From Chloroflexi bacterium HGW-Chloroflexi-8 (GTDB lineage: Bacteria; Chloroflexota; Anaerolineae; Anaerolineales; Anaerolineaceae): a stretch of DNA of 39,232 nucleotides. The notes beneath the pieces were generated by a model. It was not told the origin of the DNA. It did no database searches and was given only the letters and a program-made list of their open reading frames with translations. The position numbers and the translations under genes are program-made. The stretch spans positions 1 through 39,232 of the forward strand of contig PHBS01000015.1 of the NCBI GenBank assembly GCA_002841995.1, in the 5' to 3' direction. Shown in pieces: positions 23,878 through 33,117 of the stretch (the first letter of the stretch is position 1; each line of letters begins with the position of its first letter).

Positions 23878-24816
23878 TTAAAGTTTTTTATCCCAACTCC
23901 GCTTCCAGGGTTCGCTTAGGTCGAAATTGGTGAAACCAATAGAAGCATAAAGCGCTCCTGCTCCAGTGGAGTACGATCCAACTGTTGCCAGTGTTGCCCC
24001 TAATTTTTTCATACGTCTCAGGCCTTCTGTCATTAAAGCTTTTCCAACGCCTTTCTTTTGGTGATTTGGATGCGTGCCAACTGGTTCAAAAGATGCGGTT
24101 CTTGTAAAATCGTCAAACCAAATCGTACAAAAAGAAGCCAGTTCGCCATCTTTTGCAACAGCGACCAAATCCAGGTCTCGCCGGTACAGCGGTGCACTTT
24201 GAACACATCGGTACCAATCATAACCCCCGTAATCCGTATCCGGTGCATCGGAATGGAAAGCTTTCCAGGAAAGCCAGCTTCTGGCTGGAATTTCAGAAGC
24301 ATCTCCCAGAGATCGAAAAGTATAGCCTTCTGGTGTTGGCACATCCTGGATTGGATATTCTAAAGAACGGTATCGCTGATGTTCCGGGAACTCCCCTTTT
24401 ATGAAACCTAATTGACCCGCGATGAGCTGGCGTTGCACGTCATATTTCGATATCCAGGTCAGGACTGACCATTTACCGTCGGATTGCTCTTTTGTGAAGT
24501 GACTCTTTGCTGCCGCAAATAATTCTGTTAGCAATTCCGGGTTAGCATATTGTGGATGAATGTTGAATGTAGCTTCACCCGGGTTTTCAGCGGTAATGCA
24601 AGCTGCAATCTTGCCATCCGGTGTTTCCCAGAGTCGGATGGCCTTTTCCCAGGGGACTTGAAAGAGTACCGGATTGACAAACCAATACCAATAGTCAAAA
24701 CGGTAAACCGGCCAGCTCGTTTCATGGCGCTTGTTTAACAGAAAGACTTCCCGTAAAAATGTGCGGATGTGCCAGGCATCATTTTCTGAATCATAAGCTC
24801 GCTGAGTAAGTTTCAA
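23878..24816 (-). CDS. Tandem GNAT-domain acetyltransferase
   Basis: 312 residues from TTG 24816, chosen because AAGGAG sits 5 bases upstream; an ATG at 24888 would add 24 residues with no family likeness. The first half (to about residue 160) looks like a degenerate GNAT domain (RLWETPDGKIAACITAENPG). The second half is a canonical one: KDGELASFCTIWFDD, HPNHQKKGVGKALMTEG with QKKGVG binding acetyl-CoA, and GALYASIGFTNFD near the end. Such two-domain GNAT proteins acylate small molecules or proteins; the substrate is unknown. Divergent from the Gfo/Idh/MocA gene. Confidence 0.8.
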   Translation of the reverse strand: MKLTQRAYDSENDAWHIRTFLREVFLLNKRHETSWPVYRFDYWYWFVNPVLFQVPWEKAIRLWETPDGKIAACITAENPGEATFNIHPQYANPELLTELFAAAKSHFTKEQSDGKWSVLTWISKYDVQRQLIAGQLGFIKGEFPEHQRYRSLEYPIQDVPTPEGYTFRSLGDASEIPARSWLSWKAFHSDAPDTDYGGYDWYRCVQSAPLYRRDLDLVAVAKDGELASFCTIWFDDFTRTASFEPVGTHPNHQKKGVGKALMTEGLRRMKKLGATLATVGSYSTGAGALYASIGFTNFDLSEPWKRSWDKKL

Positions 24817-25145
24817 TGGCTCTCCTTGTGTAGATCGGATAACGAGTTGGGTTCTGTGTAAAACGCATTGTTTATTAATTTTAAACAATTTTTTAAAACT
24901 GACATTTATAAGGTTGCCAGGACCGGGTAATCATAAATACCAGTGTAAAAGCCTTCTTTTGGCAGCACTTGGCAGCACAAACGTATAAACACCAGTTAAA
25001 AAATTGTGATTCGAAATTTATTCTAATTGTGCAATTAGGACAACTTTCTTTCTAACTGCTCTCAGCCCTTTCAAATTTGGATAATCGTTTACAATGTCTT
25101 TAAAATGCTTATTGCTCTTATTTTCGGGTTGAGGTTTGAATTCAG
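24817..25145. other. Divergent intergenic region with two direct-repeat pairs
   Basis: Two imperfect copies of an 18-mer (ATAAATACCAGTGTAAAA at 24933-24950 and ATAAACACCAGTTAAAAA at 24985-25002, 52 bases apart) flank a tandem pair GGCAGCAC-TT-GGCAGCAC (24961-24978). No ORF is seen. This could be an operator region for the divergent genes. Confidence 0.35.
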
Positions 25146-26078
25146 ATGACAAAACGAAAAATCGCGATAATTGGTTTGGGTGATATCTCACAGAAAGCGT
25201 ACTTACCTGTATTGGCTACCGATCCAAGCCTGGATGTGATTTTGTATAACCGCTCTGAAAGTGCATTGGATCGGGTACAGAATCAATATCATTTGGAGAA
25301 GGGATTCACATCCATGGATGAAGCGCTGGAAGAAAATCCGGAAGCCGCATTTGTGTTGACTTCTTCAGAAACCCATTTTGAGATTATTCAAAAATTACTT
25401 TCGGTTGGGATTGATGTATTTACCGAAAAACCTGCAACCTTACATTCAAACGAAACACGAACACTCACTGAGCTGGCAGAGAGGGAAGACCGAATCTTGA
25501 TGGTTGGATTTAATCGAAGATTTGCCCCTATCCATATTCGTGCCAGAGAAATATGGGCAGATCACCCTGTGAGTATGGCGTTCTTTAACAAGTTTCGAAC
25601 GAAAGCATTTCATAAAGACCTTCGATCACAATTAATGGATGATACCATCCATCAAATTGATCTTTTGCGATTTTTTTGTGGCGAAGGTCATGCTGTTTCA
25701 ACCCGTTATGTGGAACAAGATGAGCATCTCCAATCCGTTGTAAGCGTGATCCAGTTGGATAACGGGGGCATTGGAATCGTGAGTACCAATTTACAGGCAG
25801 GGGCTTGGCAGGAAAATTACGCACTATACGGTGGTCAACAAACATTGGAAATTGATGCATTTTCTCAAATAAGATTCATCCAATCTGGCGTGAAATCAAT
25901 ACAAGATGAAACCTATGCCTCCACATGGAAAACAACGCTGGAAGGCCGGGGTTTTGTTAACCAAATTCAACATTTCTTTAACTGTTTGGATTCCCGTTCA
26001 CAGCCTTTGACCAACGGTCATGAGGCATTGAAAACCCAATTATTGCTTGAAGAGATCCTGGAAAAGGCGATAGATTAA
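25146..26078 (+). CDS. Gfo/Idh/MocA-family oxidoreductase
   Basis: 310 residues. N-terminal NAD(P)-binding Rossmann fold with IAIIGLGDISQKAYLPVLAT (GxGxxs-type) and the family's EKP motif (FTEKPATLHS) around residue 97, where the Lys is the usual catalytic base. The C-terminal part holds the DDTIHQIDLLRFF segment with the conserved His on the substrate side, then the beta-sheet domain. These enzymes oxidise or reduce sugars, inositols or similar polyols using NAD(P). Substrate unknown. The MviM-like subset is the closest by look. A small terminator-like hairpin follows, 35 bases after the stop. Confidence 0.9.
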   Translation: MTKRKIAIIGLGDISQKAYLPVLATDPSLDVILYNRSESALDRVQNQYHLEKGFTSMDEALEENPEAAFVLTSSETHFEIIQKLLSVGIDVFTEKPATLHSNETRTLTELAEREDRILMVGFNRRFAPIHIRAREIWADHPVSMAFFNKFRTKAFHKDLRSQLMDDTIHQIDLLRFFCGEGHAVSTRYVEQDEHLQSVVSVIQLDNGGIGIVSTNLQAGAWQENYALYGGQQTLEIDAFSQIRFIQSGVKSIQDETYASTWKTTLEGRGFVNQIQHFFNCLDSRSQPLTNGHEALKTQLLLEEILEKAID

Positions 26079-26112
26079 TTCGATCCCCGATTGCTGTAGA
26101 CAGTGGTTTTTT

Positions 26113-26135
26113 ATCATCTTTCGATGATTTGTTTT
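26113..26135 (+). terminator. Small terminator-like hairpin after the Gfo/Idh/MocA gene
   Basis: A 6-bp stem ATCATC/GATGAT with a TTTC tetraloop, followed by TTGTTTT, about 35 bases after the stop at 26078. AT-rich stem, so weak on its own. Confidence 0.4.
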
Positions 26136-26325
26136 CCAGGCGTTTCACGATTTGTGTCTCACTTTACACCAAAAACCCGGGCAAATTTTCCTGATTTCAG
26201 TAGCGCGTAATTGGGGCAATGACTAGGTTGAACTTATCTCCAGAAAATTTTCTCTCAGCCTGATTTTATTAATCAATTGTTCTGGTTATTCTAAAGAATG
26301 GTAGACTTCGATTTCCATTTAGGCG

Positions 26326-26355
26326 TTGTTGATTTATTTTGCGAATTGGTATATT
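26326..26355 (+). promoter_or_regulatory. Candidate promoter of the aldo/keto reductase gene
   Basis: TTGTTG (26326-26331) and TATATT (26350-26355) with an 18-base spacer, 59 bases upstream of ATG 26414. Confidence 0.4.
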
Positions 26356-26413
26356 CTGCATTAGTAGTTATTTGCATAAATTTGATCGAATTTTCCTAAT
26401 CAGGAGTGTTAAG

Positions 26414-27265
26414 ATGGAAAAGCGCCTTTTTGGTCGGACAGGTCATTTATCCACGATTGCAATATTTGGTGGTGCTGCCTTTTGGGATATTACGCCTGCA
26501 CAGGTGGAAATTGTGATGCAACAGGTGCAAGATGCTGGCGTTAATCATATTGATGTAGCGCCTTCTTATGGGATGGCTGAGGAACGTTTGGGTCCCTGGC
26601 TAAAGAGTAGACGGGACCAGTTCTTTTTGGGTTGTAAGACGATGGAGCGTACACAATCTGGCAGTTGGAATGAGTTAATGAATTCGTTAAGACTTTTACA
26701 GGTCAAGAACTTTGACTTGTATCAAATCCACGCGGTTACGACAGAAAAAGAATTGGATGATGCTACACGTCCTGGTGGTGTGATAGAAACGATGGTAAAA
26801 GCCCGCAAGGAAGGTATAACACGCTTCATCGGTATCACTGGTCACGGGCAGCTGGCTCCGCGATTGTTTATCGAAGCATTGAATCGTTTTGATTTTGATT
26901 CTGTTCTCTTTCCAATTAATTTTGCTTTATACGCCCGCGAGGAGTATCGAACTGCTGCGCAAGAATTAATTTCAATCTGTAAAGAACGCAATGTTGGAAC
27001 GATGATTATCAAGTCTATTGCGCGTGGACCCTGGAAAAACCAAACTCAGACAAATACGACCTGGTATCAACCTTACACAGACCAGGAAATGATCCAAAAA
27101 GGTGTCGATTTTGTCCTTTCGCAGGAGGTAACTGGCATTTGTACCGCCGGGGATATCACCCTGCTTCCCATGATTCTGAAAGCTTGCAGCAATTTTAAAC
27201 CGATGGGATTTGGAGAGCAGGAAGAATTAATTCTTAAGGGAAAAGAATTGGAATTGTTTTTCTGA
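26414..27265 (+). CDS. Aldo/keto reductase
   Basis: 283 residues from ATG 26414 (CAGGAG 8 bases upstream); an in-frame start at 26339 is ignored as it has no ribosome binding site. The (beta/alpha)8 barrel AKR tetrad is complete: Asp47 (HIDVAPSYG), Tyr52, Lys75 (LGCKT) and His106 (YQIHAV). The NADPH-binding region follows near GITRFIGITGHGQ. These enzymes reduce aldehydes and ketones with NADPH. Residues C-terminal to the barrel are short; the iron-sulfur extension of some family members is absent. Downstream lies an MFS gene after 209 bases. Confidence 0.93.
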   Translation: MEKRLFGRTGHLSTIAIFGGAAFWDITPAQVEIVMQQVQDAGVNHIDVAPSYGMAEERLGPWLKSRRDQFFLGCKTMERTQSGSWNELMNSLRLLQVKNFDLYQIHAVTTEKELDDATRPGGVIETMVKARKEGITRFIGITGHGQLAPRLFIEALNRFDFDSVLFPINFALYAREEYRTAAQELISICKERNVGTMIIKSIARGPWKNQTQTNTTWYQPYTDQEMIQKGVDFVLSQEVTGICTAGDITLLPMILKACSNFKPMGFGEQEELILKGKELELFF

Positions 27266-27474
27266 TAAATCGATTGCGACAAATATCAGTCTGTTGATTT
27301 AAGAATTTGTGAAATCTTCAAGAATCCATGTTGCTGGATGAGTATTCCATTAAAAGAAATCCGATATCCTATCCATTCGGATGGTAAAATATCCCCCATT
27401 CACCCGATGTATCCCAGACTCTTTTGCGGCAATATTAAACTTGCGTTAATCCATAAATAAATGAGGCATAAGCA

Positions 27475-28755
27475 TTGAAGCGTTTACAAAGTATCGGAAA
27501 CTTATTCCCTCGCACACTTAAGTTGTTCCTGAGTGGAATGATATTAGCAAATGTGGCAGCCATGATGTACAACCCACTTTTGCCTTTATATCTTCAGCAT
27601 TTGGGTGCTAATGTTGGTCAAATTGGCTTGTTCTTTACCGTTGCTGCTATTTTACCTTTAATATTTCAGATCCTGGGTGGTTGGCTATCCGACTCAATCG
27701 GCCGGTTAAAAGCTGTTGCGATTGGTAGTGTGGCAGGAATGTTTACATTCATCATCTTTCTAATTGCTCCCAGTTGGCAGTGGGGTTTGTTGGCGATGGT
27801 AGGAGGCGCGATTGGTGGTTCTTTTGTCGCTCCAAGCTATCGCGCATTTATTGCAGAACAGTCGGATGAAAATAATCGCGGGAAAATTTTTGGTTTCTCG
27901 GATGGTCTCTTCGCAATTGTAGGTGTTTTAGGTCCCCCATTTGGAGGATGGTTATCGGACAATTACGGTTATCGTATTTTGTTTATAGTGGCCGGGTCAA
28001 TTTTTGCGGTTGCTACGATTTTGCGAGTGAGCATGGCAATTGAAGCGAATCGCATGACGCGTCAAAAATTTAAAATTGTGACTCCACAACCGCATGAAGT
28101 AATGAAGCCAAGCTGGCAAAATCTCAAATCCAGCTTTGGTGCAATGATTGCATTACTTTTAACCGGTGGCGTAGCAACCTGGATATTGATTTCAGACGGC
28201 ATAATTGATATCAATTTCAATATGGTAGGTCAATTAATGCCAATTTACATGCAGAATGAGATTGGGATCACTAACACTCAAATTGGCATTCTCAATTCAA
28301 TTTCTTCAATCGTGACGATGGCATTGATGACTTTTACGGGTTGGCTCTCAGATAAAAAAGGTGAACGAGTTGCTATTGCCGGAGGCTTAGTCATCTTATT
28401 TACCTCCATGATGGTTTTTATTCTCGCAAACAACTTTTTCACAATGGCATTGTCCTGGGCTTTGTTTGGATTAGGAAGTGCATTGTTGGGTCCTGCATAC
28501 AATTCCTTGATTTCAAAAGCTGTTCCGGAAAAATTACGGGGTATCGCCTTTGGACTATTTTCAACCAGCGTTGGAGTAGTCGCTTTACCTGCTCCCTTTA
28601 TTGGTGCCTATCTGTATGAAAGATTTAATCCGCGTTTACCATTTATATTGCCGACCATCGCTTTATTGGCAGTAGTACCAATAGTCTGGAAGAAATTCCG
28701 TTTGGAAAAATCCAATTCGCCTGGAGGCGAAGTTGTTCCAGCTATGGTGGAATAA
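27475..28755 (+). CDS. Major facilitator superfamily transporter
   Basis: 426 residues from TTG 27475 with GAGG upstream; twelve helices in two six-helix halves with a long central loop at about residues 190-215. The MFS motif A between helices 2 and 3 reads GGWLSDSIGRLKAVA (D and R present), and the second half has the matching GWLSDKKGERVAI, as expected for the family's internal repeat. Secondary transporter in the cytoplasmic membrane, probably drug:H+ or metabolite efflux. Substrate cannot be told. No operon partner. Confidence 0.9.
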   Translation: MKRLQSIGNLFPRTLKLFLSGMILANVAAMMYNPLLPLYLQHLGANVGQIGLFFTVAAILPLIFQILGGWLSDSIGRLKAVAIGSVAGMFTFIIFLIAPSWQWGLLAMVGGAIGGSFVAPSYRAFIAEQSDENNRGKIFGFSDGLFAIVGVLGPPFGGWLSDNYGYRILFIVAGSIFAVATILRVSMAIEANRMTRQKFKIVTPQPHEVMKPSWQNLKSSFGAMIALLLTGGVATWILISDGIIDINFNMVGQLMPIYMQNEIGITNTQIGILNSISSIVTMALMTFTGWLSDKKGERVAIAGGLVILFTSMMVFILANNFFTMALSWALFGLGSALLGPAYNSLISKAVPEKLRGIAFGLFSTSVGVVALPAPFIGAYLYERFNPRLPFILPTIALLAVVPIVWKKFRLEKSNSPGGEVVPAMVE

Positions 28756-29065
28756 TTCCAAAAACTGGTCAAATGGACAGGCAAATTAGTGGACGACCAG
28801 CCCAATCAATTCTCGCCATTTGTCGGTTGTGTGCGGGGTTTACTCGACCTAAGATAAGATTGATAAAATACAAAAACCGGCGGTTGCCCTCAATCCGCCG
28901 AAATAATGAACTGGCGCGATATCACATCGCGCCAGATGCTGTTTAACTGGATTGGTAAAAAATTTCAAAAAATGGCATAATGTACCTATTCTTGGGCCAA
29001 TTATTATTCCATTTAATTATTATTTAAAAGGTAATCCCTTACGTTTTGGAACAAACAAACATGTG
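28756..29065. other. Gap with two strong hairpins upstream of the LCP gene
   Basis: Two GC-rich inverted repeats: CGGCGG (28878-28883) with CCGCCG (28895-28900), and CTGGCGCGAT (28911-28920) with ATCGCGCCAG (28926-28935), a perfect 10-bp stem. Neither is followed by a T-run, so they are not standard terminators. A TTG start at 28952 would extend the LCP reading frame over part of this gap, but it lacks a ribosome binding site. Confidence 0.5.
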
Positions 29066-30349
29066 ATGAAGATAGTACCCCGATTCAACCTGAAAGATTA
29101 TTTTCTCACGAAACCAAAAACGCATTATTATTTGGAAATTGTTTGGTTGTTCATGCTCATAAGCATAATTGGCGGTTGTACTTTGACACCTGTTCAACAA
29201 ACTGCTAAAAAAACAATTGGTTCAATTCCCTCTCCCAGTTTTACCCCAAGTCCAAGCCCGAGTTTGACTCCTCAGGTTGGGAAGACAACAACAAAAGAAC
29301 CTCGTACTGTTTTCCCAACAGCAAAAATAAATCCCGTCACACCTATTCCAGAACCGATCACAAGTTTAAAGATCCCAGAAGAAACCCGATTGCTCGTGTT
29401 ATTGGGAGCTGATCAACCTTCTCCTTTTGTTAGTCGAACGGATGCTGTTATGTTGGCTTTCTATAATCCACGGTTAGCGAAAGTATCTTTGGTTTCTTTA
29501 CCTCCGGAGATGTTTGTTTTTATCCCTGGATATACCATGCAGCGGCTCAATATCGCGTTTGCTGTTGGTGGTTTTTCGATGCTGGCGGATACGATTGAAT
29601 ACAACATCGGAGTTCGTCCTGATGAATTTGCGGTTATTCATGTAGATGATTTTGCCTGGTTTGTTGAGGACCTTCAAGGGTTGGATGTAGATGTTTTTCG
29701 TGATTATTATAATTATTGCGGTGGAATTCCTGCCGGAAGCGTACATCTACAGGGTGGTGATGTTTTATGTTATGTCAAGTTTCGGGATGGATGGGATATC
29801 CGTGACCAGGCCGAACGCCAACAACAGGTTGTCTGGCGCTTATTCACACGGTTGATCAGCGGAGGAAAGCTGGTCGATTTGGAGGATACCTATCGGACAT
29901 ATAAATCAGTTGTGGAAAGTAATCTCAAATTACCCGACTTGTTAGCCAATATTCCATTAGCTTTACGCCTGGGACAAGTCGATCGTTTTGGATTTTACCA
30001 ACCTACTTTTGACATGTTTTCAATCTGGGATTTGCCCGGAGATGTAAAGACCACGGTCTTATTGCCACGAGGAGATCGCTTAATCCAAATGATTCAGGAA
30101 GCGATTAATTTCACTTTAATTTCAGTCCAGACATCGGATATCGTGTTAACGCTTGAATACGAATTGACAATTTCTCCAACACCGACGAATACCCCAACCG
30201 CCTCTTCCACTTTTACATTAACCCCAAGCACAACACCTACAATCACACCAGTTATCACAGGATCTGTAACCGCAACCAGAACTCTTGAAGGTTACCCTGC
30301 CCCATCCGTTTCCGTTACTGTAACTTCAACAACTGCCGGATATCCATAA
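29066..30349 (+). CDS. LytR-CpsA-Psr (LCP) domain lipoprotein
   Basis: 427 residues from ATG 29066 (start uncertain, no clear ribosome binding site). An N-terminal hydrophobic segment ends in IGGC, a lipobox, so it should be a lipoprotein. A Pro/Ser/Thr-rich spacer is followed by the LCP domain: SRTDAVMLAFYNPRLAKVSLV with the conserved Arg and Asp, SLPPEMFVFIPG, the QRLNIAFAVGG stretch, and VDDFAWFVEDLQGLDVDV. LCP enzymes move glycopolymers from a lipid carrier to peptidoglycan or other acceptors; Arg and Asp residues bind the pyrophosphate. A C-terminal Thr/Pro-rich tail ends GYP. In this lineage it may attach surface polysaccharide. An unusual double hairpin precedes the gene. Confidence 0.8.
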   Translation: MKIVPRFNLKDYFLTKPKTHYYLEIVWLFMLISIIGGCTLTPVQQTAKKTIGSIPSPSFTPSPSPSLTPQVGKTTTKEPRTVFPTAKINPVTPIPEPITSLKIPEETRLLVLLGADQPSPFVSRTDAVMLAFYNPRLAKVSLVSLPPEMFVFIPGYTMQRLNIAFAVGGFSMLADTIEYNIGVRPDEFAVIHVDDFAWFVEDLQGLDVDVFRDYYNYCGGIPAGSVHLQGGDVLCYVKFRDGWDIRDQAERQQQVVWRLFTRLISGGKLVDLEDTYRTYKSVVESNLKLPDLLANIPLALRLGQVDRFGFYQPTFDMFSIWDLPGDVKTTVLLPRGDRLIQMIQEAINFTLISVQTSDIVLTLEYELTISPTPTNTPTASSTFTLTPSTTPTITPVITGSVTATRTLEGYPAPSVSVTVTSTTAGYP

Positions 30350-30498
30350 TTATTTTTGGGTTTACGAAAAGGTAATTGAATTTCAATAAATCACTAATCT
30401 CTTTAGGTTAATCCTTCAATTTTCTATTTCGGTGTCTTGAAGAATATGCTACACTATGGAGCACATCAAAATGTTATTAATAAATATCAGGAGTTTGA

Positions 30499-32394
30499 TT
30501 GCGTAAGATCTCGATTTTCATCTTAATCTTTACGCTATTACTGACATTCGCCCATCAACCAGGTCAGTTGTCTTTTGTTGTGCACGCCGAGGAAGAGACA
30601 CCTGAAGATGAACCATACGTCCGAAAAACGATCATTACGGTGGATTACACAGCCCATGAGTGGTGGTTGGTACGCTGGAAAAATGATGATATTACCTGTC
30701 GATTCATGGTCGATCATGAGGGTCTTCCAACAGCAGATGAAGTAAAGACCTGGTGTGGAACTACACTCGAAAATGAGTGGGTAAAGACGAAGCCATGTAA
30801 CCTGGAAGATTATGGTGGTGACATTAAAAAATGTCCAGGTTTGTATATGAATTACTTCCAATCTTATCCCAGTACCAGGGAAGTGGAAATTGAACTACCA
30901 CTACCCAATGTCTGGCTTGCACTCCAGGATTGTGAGTTGATCTCTCCTCAAAATACCTGCGAGAGTCTTCCCAGTCTGAAGTTTATTGGGGAAGAATCGC
31001 TGGCAAATGAAGCAATCATCCGAATTCAGGGAACTTTAGACCATGAACCTTTTAGTTGTGCTGGTGATGTGTGTTCGATTCCGATCAGTCCAACAGGTCC
31101 GAATGGTGTGGAAATCGAGTTTTGGGCAGATTCTTCCTTTGGGGATTCGAGTGAGGTTTTTACAGCTCTGGTGCGTTTGATGCCATGGGGAGATTTTATG
31201 GCACCAGATGGTACAAGTGAAGATCAGCAGTTATGGTATGTGGATGTTATCTCTGATCAGTGGCGTGGAACGCAGGCAGCCAGTTGCACTGAAACCTGGC
31301 AGGTTTTTCCGGATTTGGGTGGACCTGCTCCCTGGCTCTTAACTCCTCAGGAACCGAAAGACCTTTATACGACAGTCTCATTTTATTATCTGGCAGGCAT
31401 GTTAATCTCCTCCGGTGAAGTCGATGCTACATATTGCCCGAATGAAGGAATGGAGACAGAAATCACTGCCAATTCTTGCGGTGTTCAAGCAGCTTATGAT
31501 AAGGTTATTGAGTGGCAAAACCACTTTGATGAAGAGATTTTTAACGCCGCAGCGGAAACTGGGGTTCCTGCCCAATTATTAAAGAATGTATTTAGCAGGG
31601 AAAGCCAATTTTGGCCTGGTATTTATTCGACGTATCAGGAAGCAGGATTAGGTCAGCTTACCGAAAATGGTGCGGATACGGTTTTGTTATGGAACCCGAG
31701 TTTTTTTAGTCAGTTTTGTCCACTGGTTTTAGGTCAGGAGCGTTGCGATTTAGGATTTGGGAATATCAATGCAGATGAACAGGCTATGTTGCGTGGCGCC
31801 CTGGTTCAAAAAGTAAATTCAAGCTGTCCGGAATGCCCGGTCGGGATTGACCTTTCACAGGCGAATTTCAGCGTGCGAATATTTGCAGAAGGGCTTATCG
31901 CCAATTGTGAACAAGTCGGACAAATTATTCGAAACGTAACCGGGAATGACCCTGGAAACATCAGTAGTTATGAAGATTTATGGCGCTATACATTAGTCAA
32001 TTACAATGCCGGATCCGGTTGCTTGGGAGATGCCATCACACAGTCCATTCGTAGAAGCTCGGTCCTGGATTGGGATCTGGTCTCCAGTAATTTATCAGAA
32101 GGATGTTGGGGGGCGATTGATTATGTGGACGATATCAGTGTGGCAGAAAGCGGCTTGCAACCAACACCAACGTCCTGGGTGCAGTTCGGGACACCTTCTG
32201 CACAGCAATTAACTGCAATCGCCAGTCCTCAAGCAACCCCGATCCCGGGAACAACAGTAACGCCAGCTCCAACTTCTCAGCGGACTCCAAATCCCACACC
32301 AACAATCGGAAGTTATCCAGCATACCCAACCCCCACAACGGGTGGTTATCCACCACAGTCAACACCTTTCCAACAACCGACCGCCTATCCTTAA
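30499..32394 (+). CDS. Secreted lytic-transglycosylase-like protein
   Basis: 631 residues from TTG 30499 (CAGGAG upstream). Signal peptide at the N-terminus with cleavage around VHA. The first 300 residues are beta-rich with several cysteine pairs. From about residue 350 the sequence has a lysozyme-like SLT pattern: FNAAAETGVPAQLLKNVFSR, then catalytic-site-like ESQFWPG, EAGLGQLTENG and later LVNYNAGSGC, as in Slt/MltC-type transglycosylases that cut peptidoglycan between GlcNAc and MurNAc. The Thr/Pro-rich tail ends in repeated Y-P motifs (SYPAYPTP, GGYPPQ, TAYP), like the LCP protein next to it. The similar tails suggest the two share a surface location. Confidence 0.75.
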   Translation: MRKISIFILIFTLLLTFAHQPGQLSFVVHAEEETPEDEPYVRKTIITVDYTAHEWWLVRWKNDDITCRFMVDHEGLPTADEVKTWCGTTLENEWVKTKPCNLEDYGGDIKKCPGLYMNYFQSYPSTREVEIELPLPNVWLALQDCELISPQNTCESLPSLKFIGEESLANEAIIRIQGTLDHEPFSCAGDVCSIPISPTGPNGVEIEFWADSSFGDSSEVFTALVRLMPWGDFMAPDGTSEDQQLWYVDVISDQWRGTQAASCTETWQVFPDLGGPAPWLLTPQEPKDLYTTVSFYYLAGMLISSGEVDATYCPNEGMETEITANSCGVQAAYDKVIEWQNHFDEEIFNAAAETGVPAQLLKNVFSRESQFWPGIYSTYQEAGLGQLTENGADTVLLWNPSFFSQFCPLVLGQERCDLGFGNINADEQAMLRGALVQKVNSSCPECPVGIDLSQANFSVRIFAEGLIANCEQVGQIIRNVTGNDPGNISSYEDLWRYTLVNYNAGSGCLGDAITQSIRRSSVLDWDLVSSNLSEGCWGAIDYVDDISVAESGLQPTPTSWVQFGTPSAQQLTAIASPQATPIPGTTVTPAPTSQRTPNPTPTIGSYPAYPTPTTGGYPPQSTPFQQPTAYP

Positions 32395-32475
32395 TGTACA
32401 AGGATAGATCATAATTGGATGAACTCAAAATTCTCCTGAGCACTATAATTGACTTTTAAATATTAGGAGTGATCA

Positions 32476-33114
32476 ATGTTTAATGCCTTTAAACGGAAAG
32501 CCGATGAAGAAAAAATGCGTTCAGAAGGACGTATACCACCAGGACAATCGCTGACAGCTCGTTTTCCAGTGCTGCATTACGGTCCTGTCCCGAAAACGGA
32601 TCTGACGAAATGGGATCTGAAATTTTGGGGACTCGTTGAAGAACCTTTGACTTTGAATTGGGATCAATTTAATCAGCTGCCGAAGACCACACTAAAGATG
32701 GATTTACACTGTGTTACTAAGTGGAGTATGTTTGATTCTGAATGGGAAGGTGTATTGATAAAGACTTTGATTGATCAAGGTTTGTTGAAAATCAAGCCAC
32801 AAGCTCGATTTGTATTACAGCATGCTGAATATGGATATACCACCAACTTGCCTTTAAAGATAATGCTGCAAGATAATTTTCTTATGGCCACGCACTATGA
32901 TGGACAACCAATTTCAGCAGAACATGGGTACCCACTTCGTGGAGTCATTGGTGCAATTCCTGGAAGAATGGATCTTGAAACCCCATATCTATGGAAGGGT
33001 GCAAAATGGTTACGAGGTCTGGAATTTTTAAGTGAGGATCAATTGGGATTTTGGGAAGAAGCTGGTTATCATAACCAGGCTGATATCTGGAAAGAACAAC
33101 GCACCGTTTATTAG
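32476..33114 (+). CDS. Molybdopterin-dependent oxidoreductase (sulfite-oxidase-fold)
   Basis: 212 residues without signal peptide. The SUOX-type molybdopterin-binding domain is seen in FWGLVEEPLTLNWDQFNQLP, the molybdenum-ligand Cys79 in MDLHCVTKWS, VLQHAEYGYTTNLPL and HGYPLRGVIGAIPG. It is like the YedY/MsrP catalytic domain but without a Tat signal, so it may stay in the cytoplasm or be exported by a partner not seen. Substrate unknown; MsrP reduces methionine sulfoxides, other members oxidise sulfite or nitrate. AGGAG precedes the ATG. It converges on the LysM gene with a 3-base gap. Confidence 0.88.
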   Translation: MFNAFKRKADEEKMRSEGRIPPGQSLTARFPVLHYGPVPKTDLTKWDLKFWGLVEEPLTLNWDQFNQLPKTTLKMDLHCVTKWSMFDSEWEGVLIKTLIDQGLLKIKPQARFVLQHAEYGYTTNLPLKIMLQDNFLMATHYDGQPISAEHGYPLRGVIGAIPGRMDLETPYLWKGAKWLRGLEFLSEDQLGFWEEAGYHNQADIWKEQRTVY

Positions 33115-33117
33115 TTC

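Larger units (their letters stand above)
26079..26413. other. 335-bp gap: possible terminator and promoter
   Basis: It contains a small terminator-like hairpin (ATCATC-TTTC-GATGAT at 26113-26128, followed by TTGTTTT) for the Gfo/Idh/MocA gene and a promoter candidate (26326-26355) for the aldo/keto reductase. The rest shows no ORF. Confidence 0.4.

Noticed and set aside
29279-29360. Pro/Thr-rich coding stretches as repeats or mobile sequence
   Set aside because: They are ordinary low-complexity surface-protein spacers seen in several neighbouring genes.
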